From Cohnella sp. AR92 (GTDB lineage Bacteria; Bacillota; Bacilli; Paenibacillales; Paenibacillaceae): a stretch of 64,000 bases of DNA. The notes under the pieces were generated by a model. That model saw only the letters and a program-made list of their open reading frames with translations. It searched no databases and was not told where the DNA came from. Shown here one piece after another: positions 24,582 through 31,886 of this stretch. Numbering within the stretch: the stretch's first letter is position 1; each line of letters begins with the position of its first letter. Both the position numbers and the translations under genes were made by a program. Location: NCBI RefSeq assembly GCF_003990975.1, contig NZ_RZJR01000015.1:58037-122036 (forward strand), written 5' to 3'.

Positions 24582-24609
24582 AGAGAGCAACTATGAACGT
24601 TGCTCTCTT
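24582..24609 (-). terminator. Terminator of the 24758-25054 gene
   Basis: Stem AAGAGAGCAAC/GTTGCTCTCTT, loop TATGAAC. The leftward strand continues TTTTCG. Confidence 0.75.
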
Positions 24610-24757
24610 ACTGCACTTACTATTGATTGCCTCGATTGATACTTACTGTCGACATTTCAACAGAATCGCCGCACTGTTACAGGGGCTATGTGTTCCTTTA
24701 CGAAAAGGATGACAATATTTTGGACATAGATGTGGTTATGATAGGCGATGCGTTCTT

Positions 24758-25054
24758 CTAAGATTTTAATTTCGCACGTTCGGACATATACTTCCAGATA
24801 CTATGATCGAAGTGGGAACGTGAAACCCGCAAAGCATCTGCGGCTCCGTTTATCGTGTCTTGAACATCTTGGTAGCCGTCGAACCTAATACCAGCTTCCT
24901 GTAGAAAATTCATCAGGTGTCGATCAACTGCGTTCGTATCATACCCCGCAAGGATCATAAAGTAGTCCGCAGTTTTGTCCTTGATACCACTTATCCTCTT
25001 GAGCTTAGTTGATCGAGACTTACTGACATTTCGACAATACTGTGGAAATGCCAC
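24758..25054 (-). CDS. HhH-GPD-like (endonuclease III/glycosylase fold) fragment or short protein
   Basis: A 98-residue protein from a GTG at 25054. LKRISGIKDKTADYFMILAG is the helix-hairpin-helix of DNA glycosylases (LPGVG.KTA), and YDTNAVDRHLMNFLQEAGI places the family's aspartate in VDRHL. Family enzymes have about 200 residues, so the N-terminal half is missing or never existed. The frame opens about 50 bases further upstream without a better start. Diverged copies of one sequence lie on both sides (about 24645-24715 and 25018-25098), so rearrangement is possible. Catalytic lysine not seen. Confidence 0.55.
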   Translation of the reverse strand: MAFPQYCRNVSKSRSTKLKRISGIKDKTADYFMILAGYDTNAVDRHLMNFLQEAGIRFDGYQDVQDTINGAADALRVSRSHFDHSIWKYMSERAKLKS

Positions 25055-25161
25055 ACTGTTAAAGCGATGATGTGTTCCTTTACGATACTGTAAGACAATA
25101 ACGGCTAACGGAGATCGGGGATCTTCGGGAGTGATCAGTTACTGTGCTTGCAAAAGTAGGC

Positions 25162-25878
25162 TCATTCTTGGCTAGGTGTCTCCGAAGTGCGCTCATCTTT
25201 TATCCATTGCCAAAGCGACTTGTCTTTGTAAACTACCCCAAATAGCTCAGTGAGGGTGTTCTGTTCCAAGTAAAGTATCACTTCATCGGTTAGTGCTGTT
25301 CCGTCAGGTTCAACTTGGATATTAGCTAAACATTTGTTGAATTTAGTGACGAACTCAAGAGCTGCCTTCTGGTAAGGGACAAAACTCCTCGACAATCTCG
25401 GGGTAAGGACAACCTTCTTGGTTTGTACTATCGTTGCATCGACTAGCGGATCGATGACCTCGAACAGAGAAAGCCCTAACTCATTGAGATGTGCTTCCAC
25501 GATACCAAACACCTTGAAGTGGATCTCGCGATCTTCATTAGCCGCTGCCTCGTCTTCAGGTAATGCGTTACGGTCAGCTAATTCGATACCCCGTCTAGAC
25601 CTAGTAGGTTCATCTAGCCTTAAGTCAGCTACTTTCTCGTCCCCGATCTGCTTTCTCGACTTACCTATAACCTCATCATTACTGATCTTTTCACCATATC
25701 TGCTGTAGCTCTGAATATTTTCCTTTATCTCGCCATTCAAGCAGTCCATGATCAGCTTACTTATAGCAACTCTTTTATAATCATCACAATGGGGATCTTT
25801 AAGCTCTTTTAGCAGGTGAACAATTTTCTCATAGTCTTCCTCATGGAACCGTTTCTCGTTGACGCTGAACGTAATCAC
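25162..25878 (-). CDS. Hypothetical acidic protein
   Basis: A protein of about 238 residues that I do not recognise. I place the start at GTG 25878 (VITFSVNEKRFHEEDYEKIV); the frame continues upstream to 26004, but that part has the look of non-coding sequence. A charged, low-complexity linker (about residues 85-130, with SRKQIGDEKVADLRLDEP) separates two more ordered halves. The second half contains FGIVEAHLNELGLSLFEVID. Probably a two-domain cytoplasmic protein of the accessory element. Confidence 0.6.
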   Translation of the reverse strand: MITFSVNEKRFHEEDYEKIVHLLKELKDPHCDDYKRVAISKLIMDCLNGEIKENIQSYSRYGEKISNDEVIGKSRKQIGDEKVADLRLDEPTRSRRGIELADRNALPEDEAAANEDREIHFKVFGIVEAHLNELGLSLFEVIDPLVDATIVQTKKVVLTPRLSRSFVPYQKAALEFVTKFNKCLANIQVEPDGTALTDEVILYLEQNTLTELFGVVYKDKSLWQWIKDERTSETPSQE

Positions 25879-26235
25879 GACTTTCTCACACCCCTTACCC
25901 CAATAATATCGAACGGAGCGATGAACTGCTAGAGGGGAATAAACATTCGATGGGGATGACCTTTCGGTCGGGTGTTGGTTACCGAAATGGCTAATTAAGA
26001 GCAAAATAATAGCGAAAACCTCTTAAGCGGGGATAGGGCGAGACCACCGAATCACTTGTAAGGGACATGTACGGCGATTTGAGAGGGGTTTGGGGGCTTC
26101 CGAATACCGATGGAAGCCCGAGGGAAATTGAAGCGGCGTAAAGGGCATTTTTGAAGGGCGGTTACCGTACATGCGAAATGCAACATACCTGAAGCATAAA
26201 GCAGTGATACTGTAACCCTATCAACCCATTGTAGA
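25879..26235. other. Non-coding G-rich stretch
   Basis: No supported gene. Positions 26020-26180 are rich in GGG runs and contain GGCGATTTGAGAGGG at 26073-26087, similar to 24358-24371. No clear hairpin terminator. Confidence 0.4.
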
Positions 26236-26427
26236 TTAGCAGATTTTTATCCGTTCAAACACGCGATCCTTCTTGTGCCTCCTCGAGCGAAAGATACTTC
26301 CTGAAGCCCTATCCTGTAACTGAACTGCATGGGATAACGTAGTGTATTCATTCGAGTTGAATCCCAATACGTAGATTTGTCCGTTAACTACATATGCGGT
26401 TTTGATATAAAGGTGTTGTTTGATCAT
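26236..26427 (-). CDS. Small hypothetical protein
   Basis: A 63-residue protein beginning MIKQHLYIKTAYVVNGQIYV, with an AGGAGG Shine-Dalgarno 10 bases before ATG 26427. The N-terminal half is strand-rich (YVLGFNSNEYTTLSHA); the C-terminus is basic (FRSRRHKKDRVFERIKI). No family recognised. It lies downstream of the methylase gene on the same strand, separated by 170 bp. Confidence 0.65.
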   Translation of the reverse strand: MIKQHLYIKTAYVVNGQIYVLGFNSNEYTTLSHAVQLQDRASGSIFRSRRHKKDRVFERIKIC

Positions 26428-26600
26428 TTTCAGTATCCTCCTACGGTATAAAGCCGTTAATTTGTTGTTGGGGCTTCGATACCCCGATAAGGATGCATAG
26501 TATGCTTTATAGGTCTGTGATTTAGTTACATCTCAAGTGGAACCAATGGTTGTTGACGTTCAAATGCTTCCTGGCTTCCAATTGCTACCCCTGACAAACA

Positions 26601-27545
26601 TCAGCTGCTCAAGTAATACTGATAATCGTGCGGGATCGGGGGAAGCACGTACTGCGGAAGTTCAACATTAGTGAAGATAAACTCAGGGCGCTTTCGACCA
26701 ATTCCAGAGCTATTCACATGGACGATCCCTACAAAGTAGCAGTAGAGAAGCCCTTTCCTCACGTAGTCGTAGTAAAGCTCGTTGAAGTAGTTACTTATAA
26801 TGACCTTTGCCTTGCAGGACCTGGATACTACTCGGTCTAGCATGGCGATGTGGTCGGCTGCATCAAACTTATCATCGTAACCCTCAGTCTCCTCGGTGAT
26901 GCCAGCTGTATCTGTTAAGTACGGAGGGTCGAGGTAGATCAGGGCATCTTCTCGGAACATGAGCTTTTCAAAAGGCTCGTGATACCCCTGATTTAAAAAC
27001 TGAACATCTCTGTAAATCTTCGTGAGCGGAGTCAACTTCCTATGTAGGTTACCGATGTTGATACCTTCACTGGCTTTCAGATGGTTAAAGTCCTGTCTGT
27101 TGGCGGCGCGGCTGTACTTGCTTACCAAGTAGGTCAGGATCGCTGCGTCTATTGCGTCCGTACTCGGGTCACGTCTCCACTCTACGAAGTTCTCGAAGTC
27201 CGCTTTAGTCACAAGTCCAGGTCTGCTTAAAGATCCGATACCTCTAATTAGATAATCGAACTGGTTGGGGTCTTGGATTGCCTTGTAGAAACTTAGAAGA
27301 CCTCTGTCTTTTTCGTTACCGATTCGGTCGATACGATAGTTCTTGTAGTGCGTATGGAATCTGTTACCTCCGAGAAAGAGGTCGCCCATGATGGTCAGGT
27401 CGTACTCATATATACAGTGGTCAAATATGCGAATGAGAGTCTTTAGTAAAGCACTCTTACCACCGAGGGTGGGAATGGGGTCTTGAACCCCATTCAGGAG
27501 AGCTTTGATCTGTTCTGAATACATTGTGAGATTAAGCGGCGACAT
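26601..27545 (-). CDS. Dam-type DNA adenine methyltransferase
   Basis: A 314-residue N6-adenine methyltransferase. TLGGKSALLKTLIRIF near residue 25 is the SAM-binding motif I in the GGK.....I form of Dam/MjaIII-type enzymes. MGDLFLGGNRFH follows as the second part of the SAM pocket, and IYLDPPYLTDTAG is the catalytic DPPY near residue 212. The motif order is alpha class. No restriction gene is adjacent, so it is an orphan methylase, often phage-borne for protection or control. ATG 27545 overlaps the upstream gene by 14 bases, so both are in one operon. Confidence 0.9.
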   Translation of the reverse strand: MSPLNLTMYSEQIKALLNGVQDPIPTLGGKSALLKTLIRIFDHCIYEYDLTIMGDLFLGGNRFHTHYKNYRIDRIGNEKDRGLLSFYKAIQDPNQFDYLIRGIGSLSRPGLVTKADFENFVEWRRDPSTDAIDAAILTYLVSKYSRAANRQDFNHLKASEGINIGNLHRKLTPLTKIYRDVQFLNQGYHEPFEKLMFREDALIYLDPPYLTDTAGITEETEGYDDKFDAADHIAMLDRVVSRSCKAKVIISNYFNELYYDYVRKGLLYCYFVGIVHVNSSGIGRKRPEFIFTNVELPQYVLPPIPHDYQYYLSS

Positions 27546-28461
27546 ACTGCTTCATCTCCTCGAGAAGTTCTTGGGTAAAGTGCATGATGTAGAACTTTAC
27601 GCCGACCTTGTCTTCGGTTACACTCCGCTGTTTATCTAGGCGATGGGATTTCTTCTTTTTCGTTTTCTGGCTGTACTCTGCTACCTCTTCATCATTCATT
27701 TTACGAACCTTCCCGTTTTCGATAACGAAGCCATCTTCGGTGTAGGTTTTACCCCCAATTACTACAGAACCGCCATACACCTCTTCCGCTTCATCATCGT
27801 CATATTCGGCAATCTCTGCGTCCAATACCCCAAGATGGGCAAGACCTCCGAGGATTTCGCGGCGATACTGTTGAGATTGCATACGTCCGAGTGGGTTCAA
27901 AACCGCTTGCAAGGCAGAACCCTTGAAGCCTACCGCGATTACTCCCTCTGGAAGATCAGCTTCCTTATCAAGAACTACCCCAAGATGCTTAGAACTGGCG
28001 TAGTTCATCTCGGATTGGAGCGCGAATCGGAACTGGTTACGCAAGAAATTCCTCACGACCAACTTTGCATTCTTCATCGCTACCTGCTGATCCCATTCGA
28101 GCCGCTGAGTGCTATTCTGCGAATAGCCCCCTCCAACTACAAACTTCTCGTTATCAATTAGGTCATGAATGTGATAAATAAGGGCTGTGTAGGTGCTTGA
28201 ATCGATATTACCGATCTGATTCAGCTTACTCTGAACTTTGTTCGCATTTCTTGGTGACTCGAAAAAGCTCTTTGTGAAAGTGACTCGCTTATTGGTGACT
28301 TTACTGGTCAACTCAACATAGAAAATCTCATCCGCTTCGCTGTCGCTCCAGTCCAAGAAAACCTTCACATCGAAACGCTTTAAAGCTTTCTCGAGCGACT
28401 TGCCCTTCGCGTTACTCATAAATACCTCAACTTCTTGTGCTTCATTGTTTTGAACTGTCAT
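27532..28461 (-). CDS. Hypothetical protein upstream of the methylase
   Basis: A 309-residue protein that I do not recognise. The start ATG 28461 has a GCAGGAGG Shine-Dalgarno. There is an ordered N-terminal part (to about 200), an acidic patch (YDDDEAEEVYGG), a lysine-rich stretch (SQKTKKKKSHRLDKQR) and a final FYIMHFTQELLEEM helix. It overlaps the methylase start by 14 bases, indicating coupling. Perhaps a nucleic-acid-binding partner of the methylase, by context only. Confidence 0.7.
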   Translation of the reverse strand: MTVQNNEAQEVEVFMSNAKGKSLEKALKRFDVKVFLDWSDSEADEIFYVELTSKVTNKRVTFTKSFFESPRNANKVQSKLNQIGNIDSSTYTALIYHIHDLIDNEKFVVGGGYSQNSTQRLEWDQQVAMKNAKLVVRNFLRNQFRFALQSEMNYASSKHLGVVLDKEADLPEGVIAVGFKGSALQAVLNPLGRMQSQQYRREILGGLAHLGVLDAEIAEYDDDEAEEVYGGSVVIGGKTYTEDGFVIENGKVRKMNDEEVAEYSQKTKKKKSHRLDKQRSVTEDKVGVKFYIMHFTQELLEEMKQYVAA

Positions 28462-28514
28462 GTTTGTGGCCTCCTGCGGTTGTTGTAGTTGATTGCTTAT
28501 ACCTAAATGGCTGA

Positions 28515-28695
28515 TACCTCTTGCGGTGTTTTTTCTTCAACTCCGTCAGAATTGGTTCATGTCTTGTAGTAGACCAATGTCCGTTCGGGGCTGTTCAGTT
28601 TTCAAGGATCGATTATGTTGCTTGCCTACACTCATAGGTCTGCTACCTCTTGCGGTGTTTTTTCTTCAACTCCGTCAGAATTGGTTCATGTCTTG
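28515..28695. repeat. Perfect 52-bp direct repeat, 129-bp offset
   Basis: Copies at 28515-28566 and 28644-28695 are identical; each starts TACCTCTTGCGG and ends GTTCATGTCTTG. A shorter diverged third part (TAACTCCGTCTGGGAAGGCTC) follows at about 28708. Between the copies, 28591-28612 reads on the leftward strand as CCTTGAAAACTGAACAG, like the spacer around rRNA genes of Bacillota. Confidence 0.85.
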
Positions 28696-28807
28696 CATCA
28701 GTTTTCTAACTCCGTCTGGGAAGGCTCATGACTTTTTTGTGATTGTGGTAGGCTGGGGTGGGAGGGTAGTAGGGCGAGCAGGGTGGATCTGCGAATCAGG
28801 GCGGGAG

Positions 28808-28826
28808 ACTGGGTGAGCGGGTGGGA
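28808..28826. repeat. G-rich repeat, diverged copy
   Basis: GACTGGGTGAGCGGGTGGG resembles the core of the dispersed G-rich element. It lies at the end of a longer GGG-rich tract. Confidence 0.4.
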
Positions 28827-28833
28827 ATAAAGA

Positions 28834-28859
28834 AACTCAACCCTGAGTTAGAGTTGAGT
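28834..28859 (-). terminator. Terminator, leftward
   Basis: Stem AACTCAAC/GTTGAGTT, loop of 11 bases; the leftward strand continues TCTTTATT. It probably ends the transcript of 29087-29398. Confidence 0.6.
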
Positions 28860-29086
28860 TGTATTAGATTTTTATTGAGGTTGGACTTAGGTTGTTTTTT
28901 GAGCATATCTCTGCTAATAACTATGTTTAGGATCTTAATTTAACTGTTAAAGTTGGGAGAACTGCGAATGAAGTATTCGGGATTTCATAAAGGGGCAAGA
29001 AAAAGTGGACTTCTGTTTGTCGGCGGCATGAAATAATCTGGACATAAAAAGAAGCTAGCAATTTTATTGACCGCTCCCCTACCCCA

Positions 29087-29398
29087 TCATGCGAAGTATT
29101 CCTTCGACAACTCGCTATACTTATGAAAGATGGCGGTGACTTCCGAATGCGGGGTTATGCTCGATATATCCAGATGCCCAAAGACCTCCTTAATTTCGAA
29201 GATCGTCACCTCTATATGCAAGCTTCTCGACTTAAAGAAATCCTCAACCTCGTTGAACATTTGCTCGATCAGTTCAAGCACTTGTTCGGCGAATTGCCAG
29301 GGTATGAGCTGAGCAAAATACGGATCGGCTACATCAGGAACAACAGGGACTGCCCACGGATGTGCATTATAAAGGCTCAATTCGGACAATTTTGGCAT
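29087..29398 (-). CDS. Hypothetical protein
   Basis: A 103-residue acidic protein (MPKLSELSLYNAHPWAVPVV...). A GGAAGGGG Shine-Dalgarno precedes ATG 29398, which favours this strand over the overlapping rightward open frame of 123 residues. The middle (EQVLELIEQMFNEVEDFF) is an amphipathic helix. Last intact gene of the AT-rich part before the gerE junction. Function unknown. Confidence 0.6.
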   Translation of the reverse strand: MPKLSELSLYNAHPWAVPVVPDVADPYFAQLIPWQFAEQVLELIEQMFNEVEDFFKSRSLHIEVTIFEIKEVFGHLDISSITPHSEVTAIFHKYSELSKEYFA

Positions 29399-29523
29399 AC
29401 AAGAACCCCTTCCAAGAAAAGTTGGTATGTATTCTACCTTGGAAGTCTAAATTGTGGAAGCTTGTTTAAGCGAATAGGGAAGGCCCCCATTTAAAGGAAT
29501 ATTCTCTTTGCTTCACCTTCATT

Positions 29524-29730
29524 TTACTGAACTGTGCCAAGTGTAACGAGGACAGATGAGCCTGCGGCTATGAACTGCGGAGATTGCTCAACATCGATTT
29601 GACCCGTTGAGCTATCGTAAGTCAACTGAGCATTACGGCTTTAAGTTGGGCAATTACTCCAGAACTGTGAAACTTGATTTTATCCACTTTTGCTGCAAGG
29701 TCAGGAGTCAATTCAAGTGGAAGCTTGTCC
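29524..29730 (-). pseudogene. Gene remnant next to the gerE junction
   Basis: Leftward, one frame reads DKLPLELTPDLAAKVDKIKF and stops. A shifted frame then reads NAQLTYDSSTGQIDVEQSPQ and ends GSSVLVTLGTVQ at 29524. Both are protein-like, and together they look like the end of one strand-rich protein with a frameshift near 29635. No start is present. Family not recognised. Confidence 0.4.
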
Positions 29731-29812
29731 TAATATTGATAGCTCGGGAGTTCGAAAGTCGTTACATATTCCCTTACGACAAGTAAGTTGCTGTCCTACG
29801 TTGTTCCGGCAT

Positions 29813-29989
29813 TCAATTGATGCGTGTTTTAAAACACATATCATTGGAGATGTGGTTGCGGACCGTTTTCTCGCTTATAAACAATTGCTGGGCGATGTCG
29901 CGTGTGGTTTTATCCTGCACGAGCAGTTCAAAAACCTCGCGTTCCCGATTGGTCAGAAGGAATTTGCTTTTGTGGTCGTTGCCTTTCAA
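29813..29989 (-). pseudogene. gerE: gerE, 3' part missing at a junction
   Basis: GerE is the LuxR-type regulator that works with sigma-K in the mother cell late in sporulation. From TTG 29989, eight bases after GGAGGGG, the reading KSKFLLTNREREVFELLVQD and then DIAQQLFISEKTVRNHISN matches B. subtilis GerE residue by residue in layout. After residue 49 the similarity stops: the family continues with AMQKLGV and about 25 further residues, but here DMCFKTRIN and a stop follow. The missing part holds the end of the dimer helix. The break lies at the border between AT-rich accessory DNA and the GC-richer chromosome, next to a palindrome. A GTG nine bases upstream is too close to the ribosome site. 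Confidence 0.85.
29824..29837. other. Palindrome at the gerE breakpoint, possible attachment-site core
   Basis: GTGTTTTAAAACAC is a perfect 14-bp palindrome starting two bases inside the ATG where GerE similarity ends. Attachment sites of large serine integrases are imperfect inverted repeats around a short core, so this is a candidate att site. No second copy was found in the window. Confidence 0.45.
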
Positions 29990-30273
29990 GTGTGTCACCC
30001 CTCCTTGCCCGGGAATGGAATGATTACAAGGTTAAGGGATACAGTCAACTTTATCATATGAATAGCTCTAGATGCTGGTGCGATAACCCGGTAATTTTGG
30101 GCGTACGACCATGTCTGATTTTGACCAGCCATGGCGTCCTATAGCTGACTATTGCCTGTCATTAATTTCCGGGACTCAACATAATATATGCAACCGCATC
30201 CTACGCGCGCAACCGGGCAGGAGCCTGTTTGCCCGTAGAGAATCGCCTATTTCCCGCGCAAGGCAATTCCCCG

Positions 30274-30633
30274 TCAGACGATGTCCAGCTTCAGCAGCCA
30301 GCTCGACGTTCTATCCAGCGTCCTGGCATTGGCAGCCGAATTGAATACGGCGACGTTCAGGAAAATGCGGACGGTGTCTCCCGTCGTATTGTTGAACAAC
30401 ACCTTATTCGGAGCCAGGTCGCCAGCGCCTCCTCTCGCCCGAAACACCCCCGTGCCGGGAAGAGCTTCGACGATAAAGACGAATGCGTCGTTGGAGAGCA
30501 GAAAATTCAACTTCTTCAGAACGAGCTTCTTGCGGTTGGGGACATCGATCACGGTCAATTGCATATCCCTTCTCCGTCTGGCCGCGAGTCGTATCGGCGC
30601 ATTGCCGCCGACGATCCCGTTTAACTGCAACAT
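30274..30633 (-). CDS. Hypothetical protein, strand-rich
   Basis: A 119-residue protein. I chose ATG 30633 because AGGGGGTGA stands just before it; the frame is open to 30702 without such a signal. Segments KLVLKKLNFLLSNDAFVFIV and DTVRIFLNVAVFNSAANART suggest a beta-sandwich. No signal peptide. It lies after the gerK operon on the same strand, 122 bp from its end. Similar small strand-rich proteins occur among spore surface proteins of Paenibacillaceae; I cannot name the family. Confidence 0.65.
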   Translation of the reverse strand: MLQLNGIVGGNAPIRLAARRRRDMQLTVIDVPNRKKLVLKKLNFLLSNDAFVFIVEALPGTGVFRARGGAGDLAPNKVLFNNTTGDTVRIFLNVAVFNSAANARTLDRTSSWLLKLDIV

Positions 30634-30755
30634 AACCTTCACCCCCTCTGTCGGACATGCCACAGCATATTCCGAAGAAATCCGGGAGCGTCGGTTAAAC
30701 ATAGCGGTTATCCGAAAATGTGCTTCTCACTCTGCAGCGCCGTCGGCGCGTACTC

Positions 30756-31886
30756 CTACTGCATCTTGCCGAAATTCCGGATTCGGACCCGAACCTCGAC
30801 CCCGATCTCCGCCCGGGAGAACGTCTCCGGCCAGTCCAGCTTCTTCCATGCGGCGTAGGGCATGGCGTTGCGGACGTGCTGCCCGATGCCGATCGCGTCC
30901 GAGCGGGCATCCTGCAGCTGACGAATCAACGTCTCGCATCTCTCCTTAACGTACTTGGCGATCTCCGCCTCCAGCTTGACCTGCTCTTCTCTGTCGCTGA
31001 CATGCATAGGACCGTTGTATTCGAGCAGCGAGCCGATGATATTGAGCTTCACGACTACCTTAGGGGCCCTGCCCCCGGATTCGGAAGGGATCGACAACAC
31101 CTTGACCTTGCGCTTGCTGGAGAAAAAGATCATCGACGAATAGTCGCTGGCATATTGCTTCCCTTTAAAATCGGTGAACAAGTCTCCGGATTTGACCCTG
31201 CCGTGGAGCGCTCCGAAATAGGGCAAGTCTTCGGCTGATACCTTCCCGACCATCTTGTCCTGCCGAAAAAGCGCGATTCCGTTAAACAGGATGCTGTAGG
31301 AATTGTCTTTGATGATCGAGGCGACGGGTTCGATGCCGTCGTCGTAATAATCCCTGAGGAACGTATGAATCGACGTATCCGCCACGTCCAACGAGCTTTT
31401 CTCGATGCGGATCAGATTGTCGATATACTCTCCCGCGGTTCCGCTTTGGAGATAGTTTCGTTTCAAGAGCTGCTCGGCAGAGCCTTCGACGACGAGGACG
31501 TGAGCTCGATTGCCAATGGTCGGATCCCGGAGCAAAGAATCGATATGGGGCCACAAGCCTTCTTGGGCAAGCGTCTCGCCGAAAAGAACTTGGCGCAGCT
31601 GGCCGTTCACGATATGGCGTTCGTTCTGGCGGTCGAAGAGGATTCTTGCTTCCCGCGCCGTCACGGAGACAGCCGTATAATGAATCGCTTCGGTATTATT
31701 CGTCTTCGGAATGCTGATGGTCACTTTGATCTTGCCTTCATTGCCTTCGCCGCCGGACTCGTATGCGATCGTGCGAACGAAGCCCAGCTTCTCGATGACT
31801 CGCTGATCGGAGCAGCCTACGACCGTCGAAGCGATCAGCGGAATGGACAGAAGCAGGAGACAGGCGCGTCGTTTAACCGGACTCAT
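30756..31886 (-). CDS. gerKC: Ger(x)C family spore germination lipoprotein
   Basis: A 376-residue C subunit of a Ger-type germinant receptor. The signal peptide ends in the lipobox STVVGC (Cys25), then DQRVIEKLGFVRTIAYESGG opens the GerAC domain, and a long ELGLE-like mixed domain ends in the helix LEAEIAKYVKERCETLIRQL near residue 310. In the spore it is anchored in the inner membrane by its lipid and supports the A and B subunits. Third gene of the operon, overlapping gerKB by 14 bases. The K/A/B subtype label is by general resemblance, so the symbol is tentative. Confidence 0.9.
   Translation of the reverse strand: MSPVKRRACLLLLSIPLIASTVVGCSDQRVIEKLGFVRTIAYESGGEGNEGKIKVTISIPKTNNTEAIHYTAVSVTAREARILFDRQNERHIVNGQLRQVLFGETLAQEGLWPHIDSLLRDPTIGNRAHVLVVEGSAEQLLKRNYLQSGTAGEYIDNLIRIEKSSLDVADTSIHTFLRDYYDDGIEPVASIIKDNSYSILFNGIALFRQDKMVGKVSAEDLPYFGALHGRVKSGDLFTDFKGKQYASDYSSMIFFSSKRKVKVLSIPSESGGRAPKVVVKLNIIGSLLEYNGPMHVSDREEQVKLEAEIAKYVKERCETLIRQLQDARSDAIGIGQHVRNAMPYAAWKKLDWPETFSRAEIGVEVRVRIRNFGKMQ

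Larger units (their letters stand above)
24214..24757. other. Non-coding stretch with G-run-rich segment
   Basis: No gene seen. Positions 24300-24420 carry many GGG runs, including GGCGATTTAGAGGG at 24358-24371, which recurs in similar form at 26073-26087. A copy of the dispersed G-rich repeat and a terminator follow. It could be a structured RNA, but I could not draw a convincing fold. Confidence 0.4.
28462..29086. other. Non-coding stretch with direct repeats
   Basis: No supported gene. It holds a perfect 52-bp direct repeat (28515-28566 and 28644-28695), an rRNA-spacer-like sequence between the copies, a G-run-rich segment (28745-28826) and a terminator hairpin. Confidence 0.6.

Noticed and set aside
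28591..28612. rRNA gene fragment
   Set aside because: Only about 20 bases resemble an rRNA spacer; no 16S, 23S or 5S sequence adjoins it.
28493..28816. Rightward frame with LAVFFLQLRQNWFMSC twice
   Set aside because: The repetition is only the 52-bp DNA repeat translated. No Shine-Dalgarno and no further protein-like features.
30281..30949. Rightward frame of 222 codons over the gerKC end
   Set aside because: Overlaps gerKC and the small gene at 30274; low-complexity Arg/Ser/Pro content typical of a shadow.
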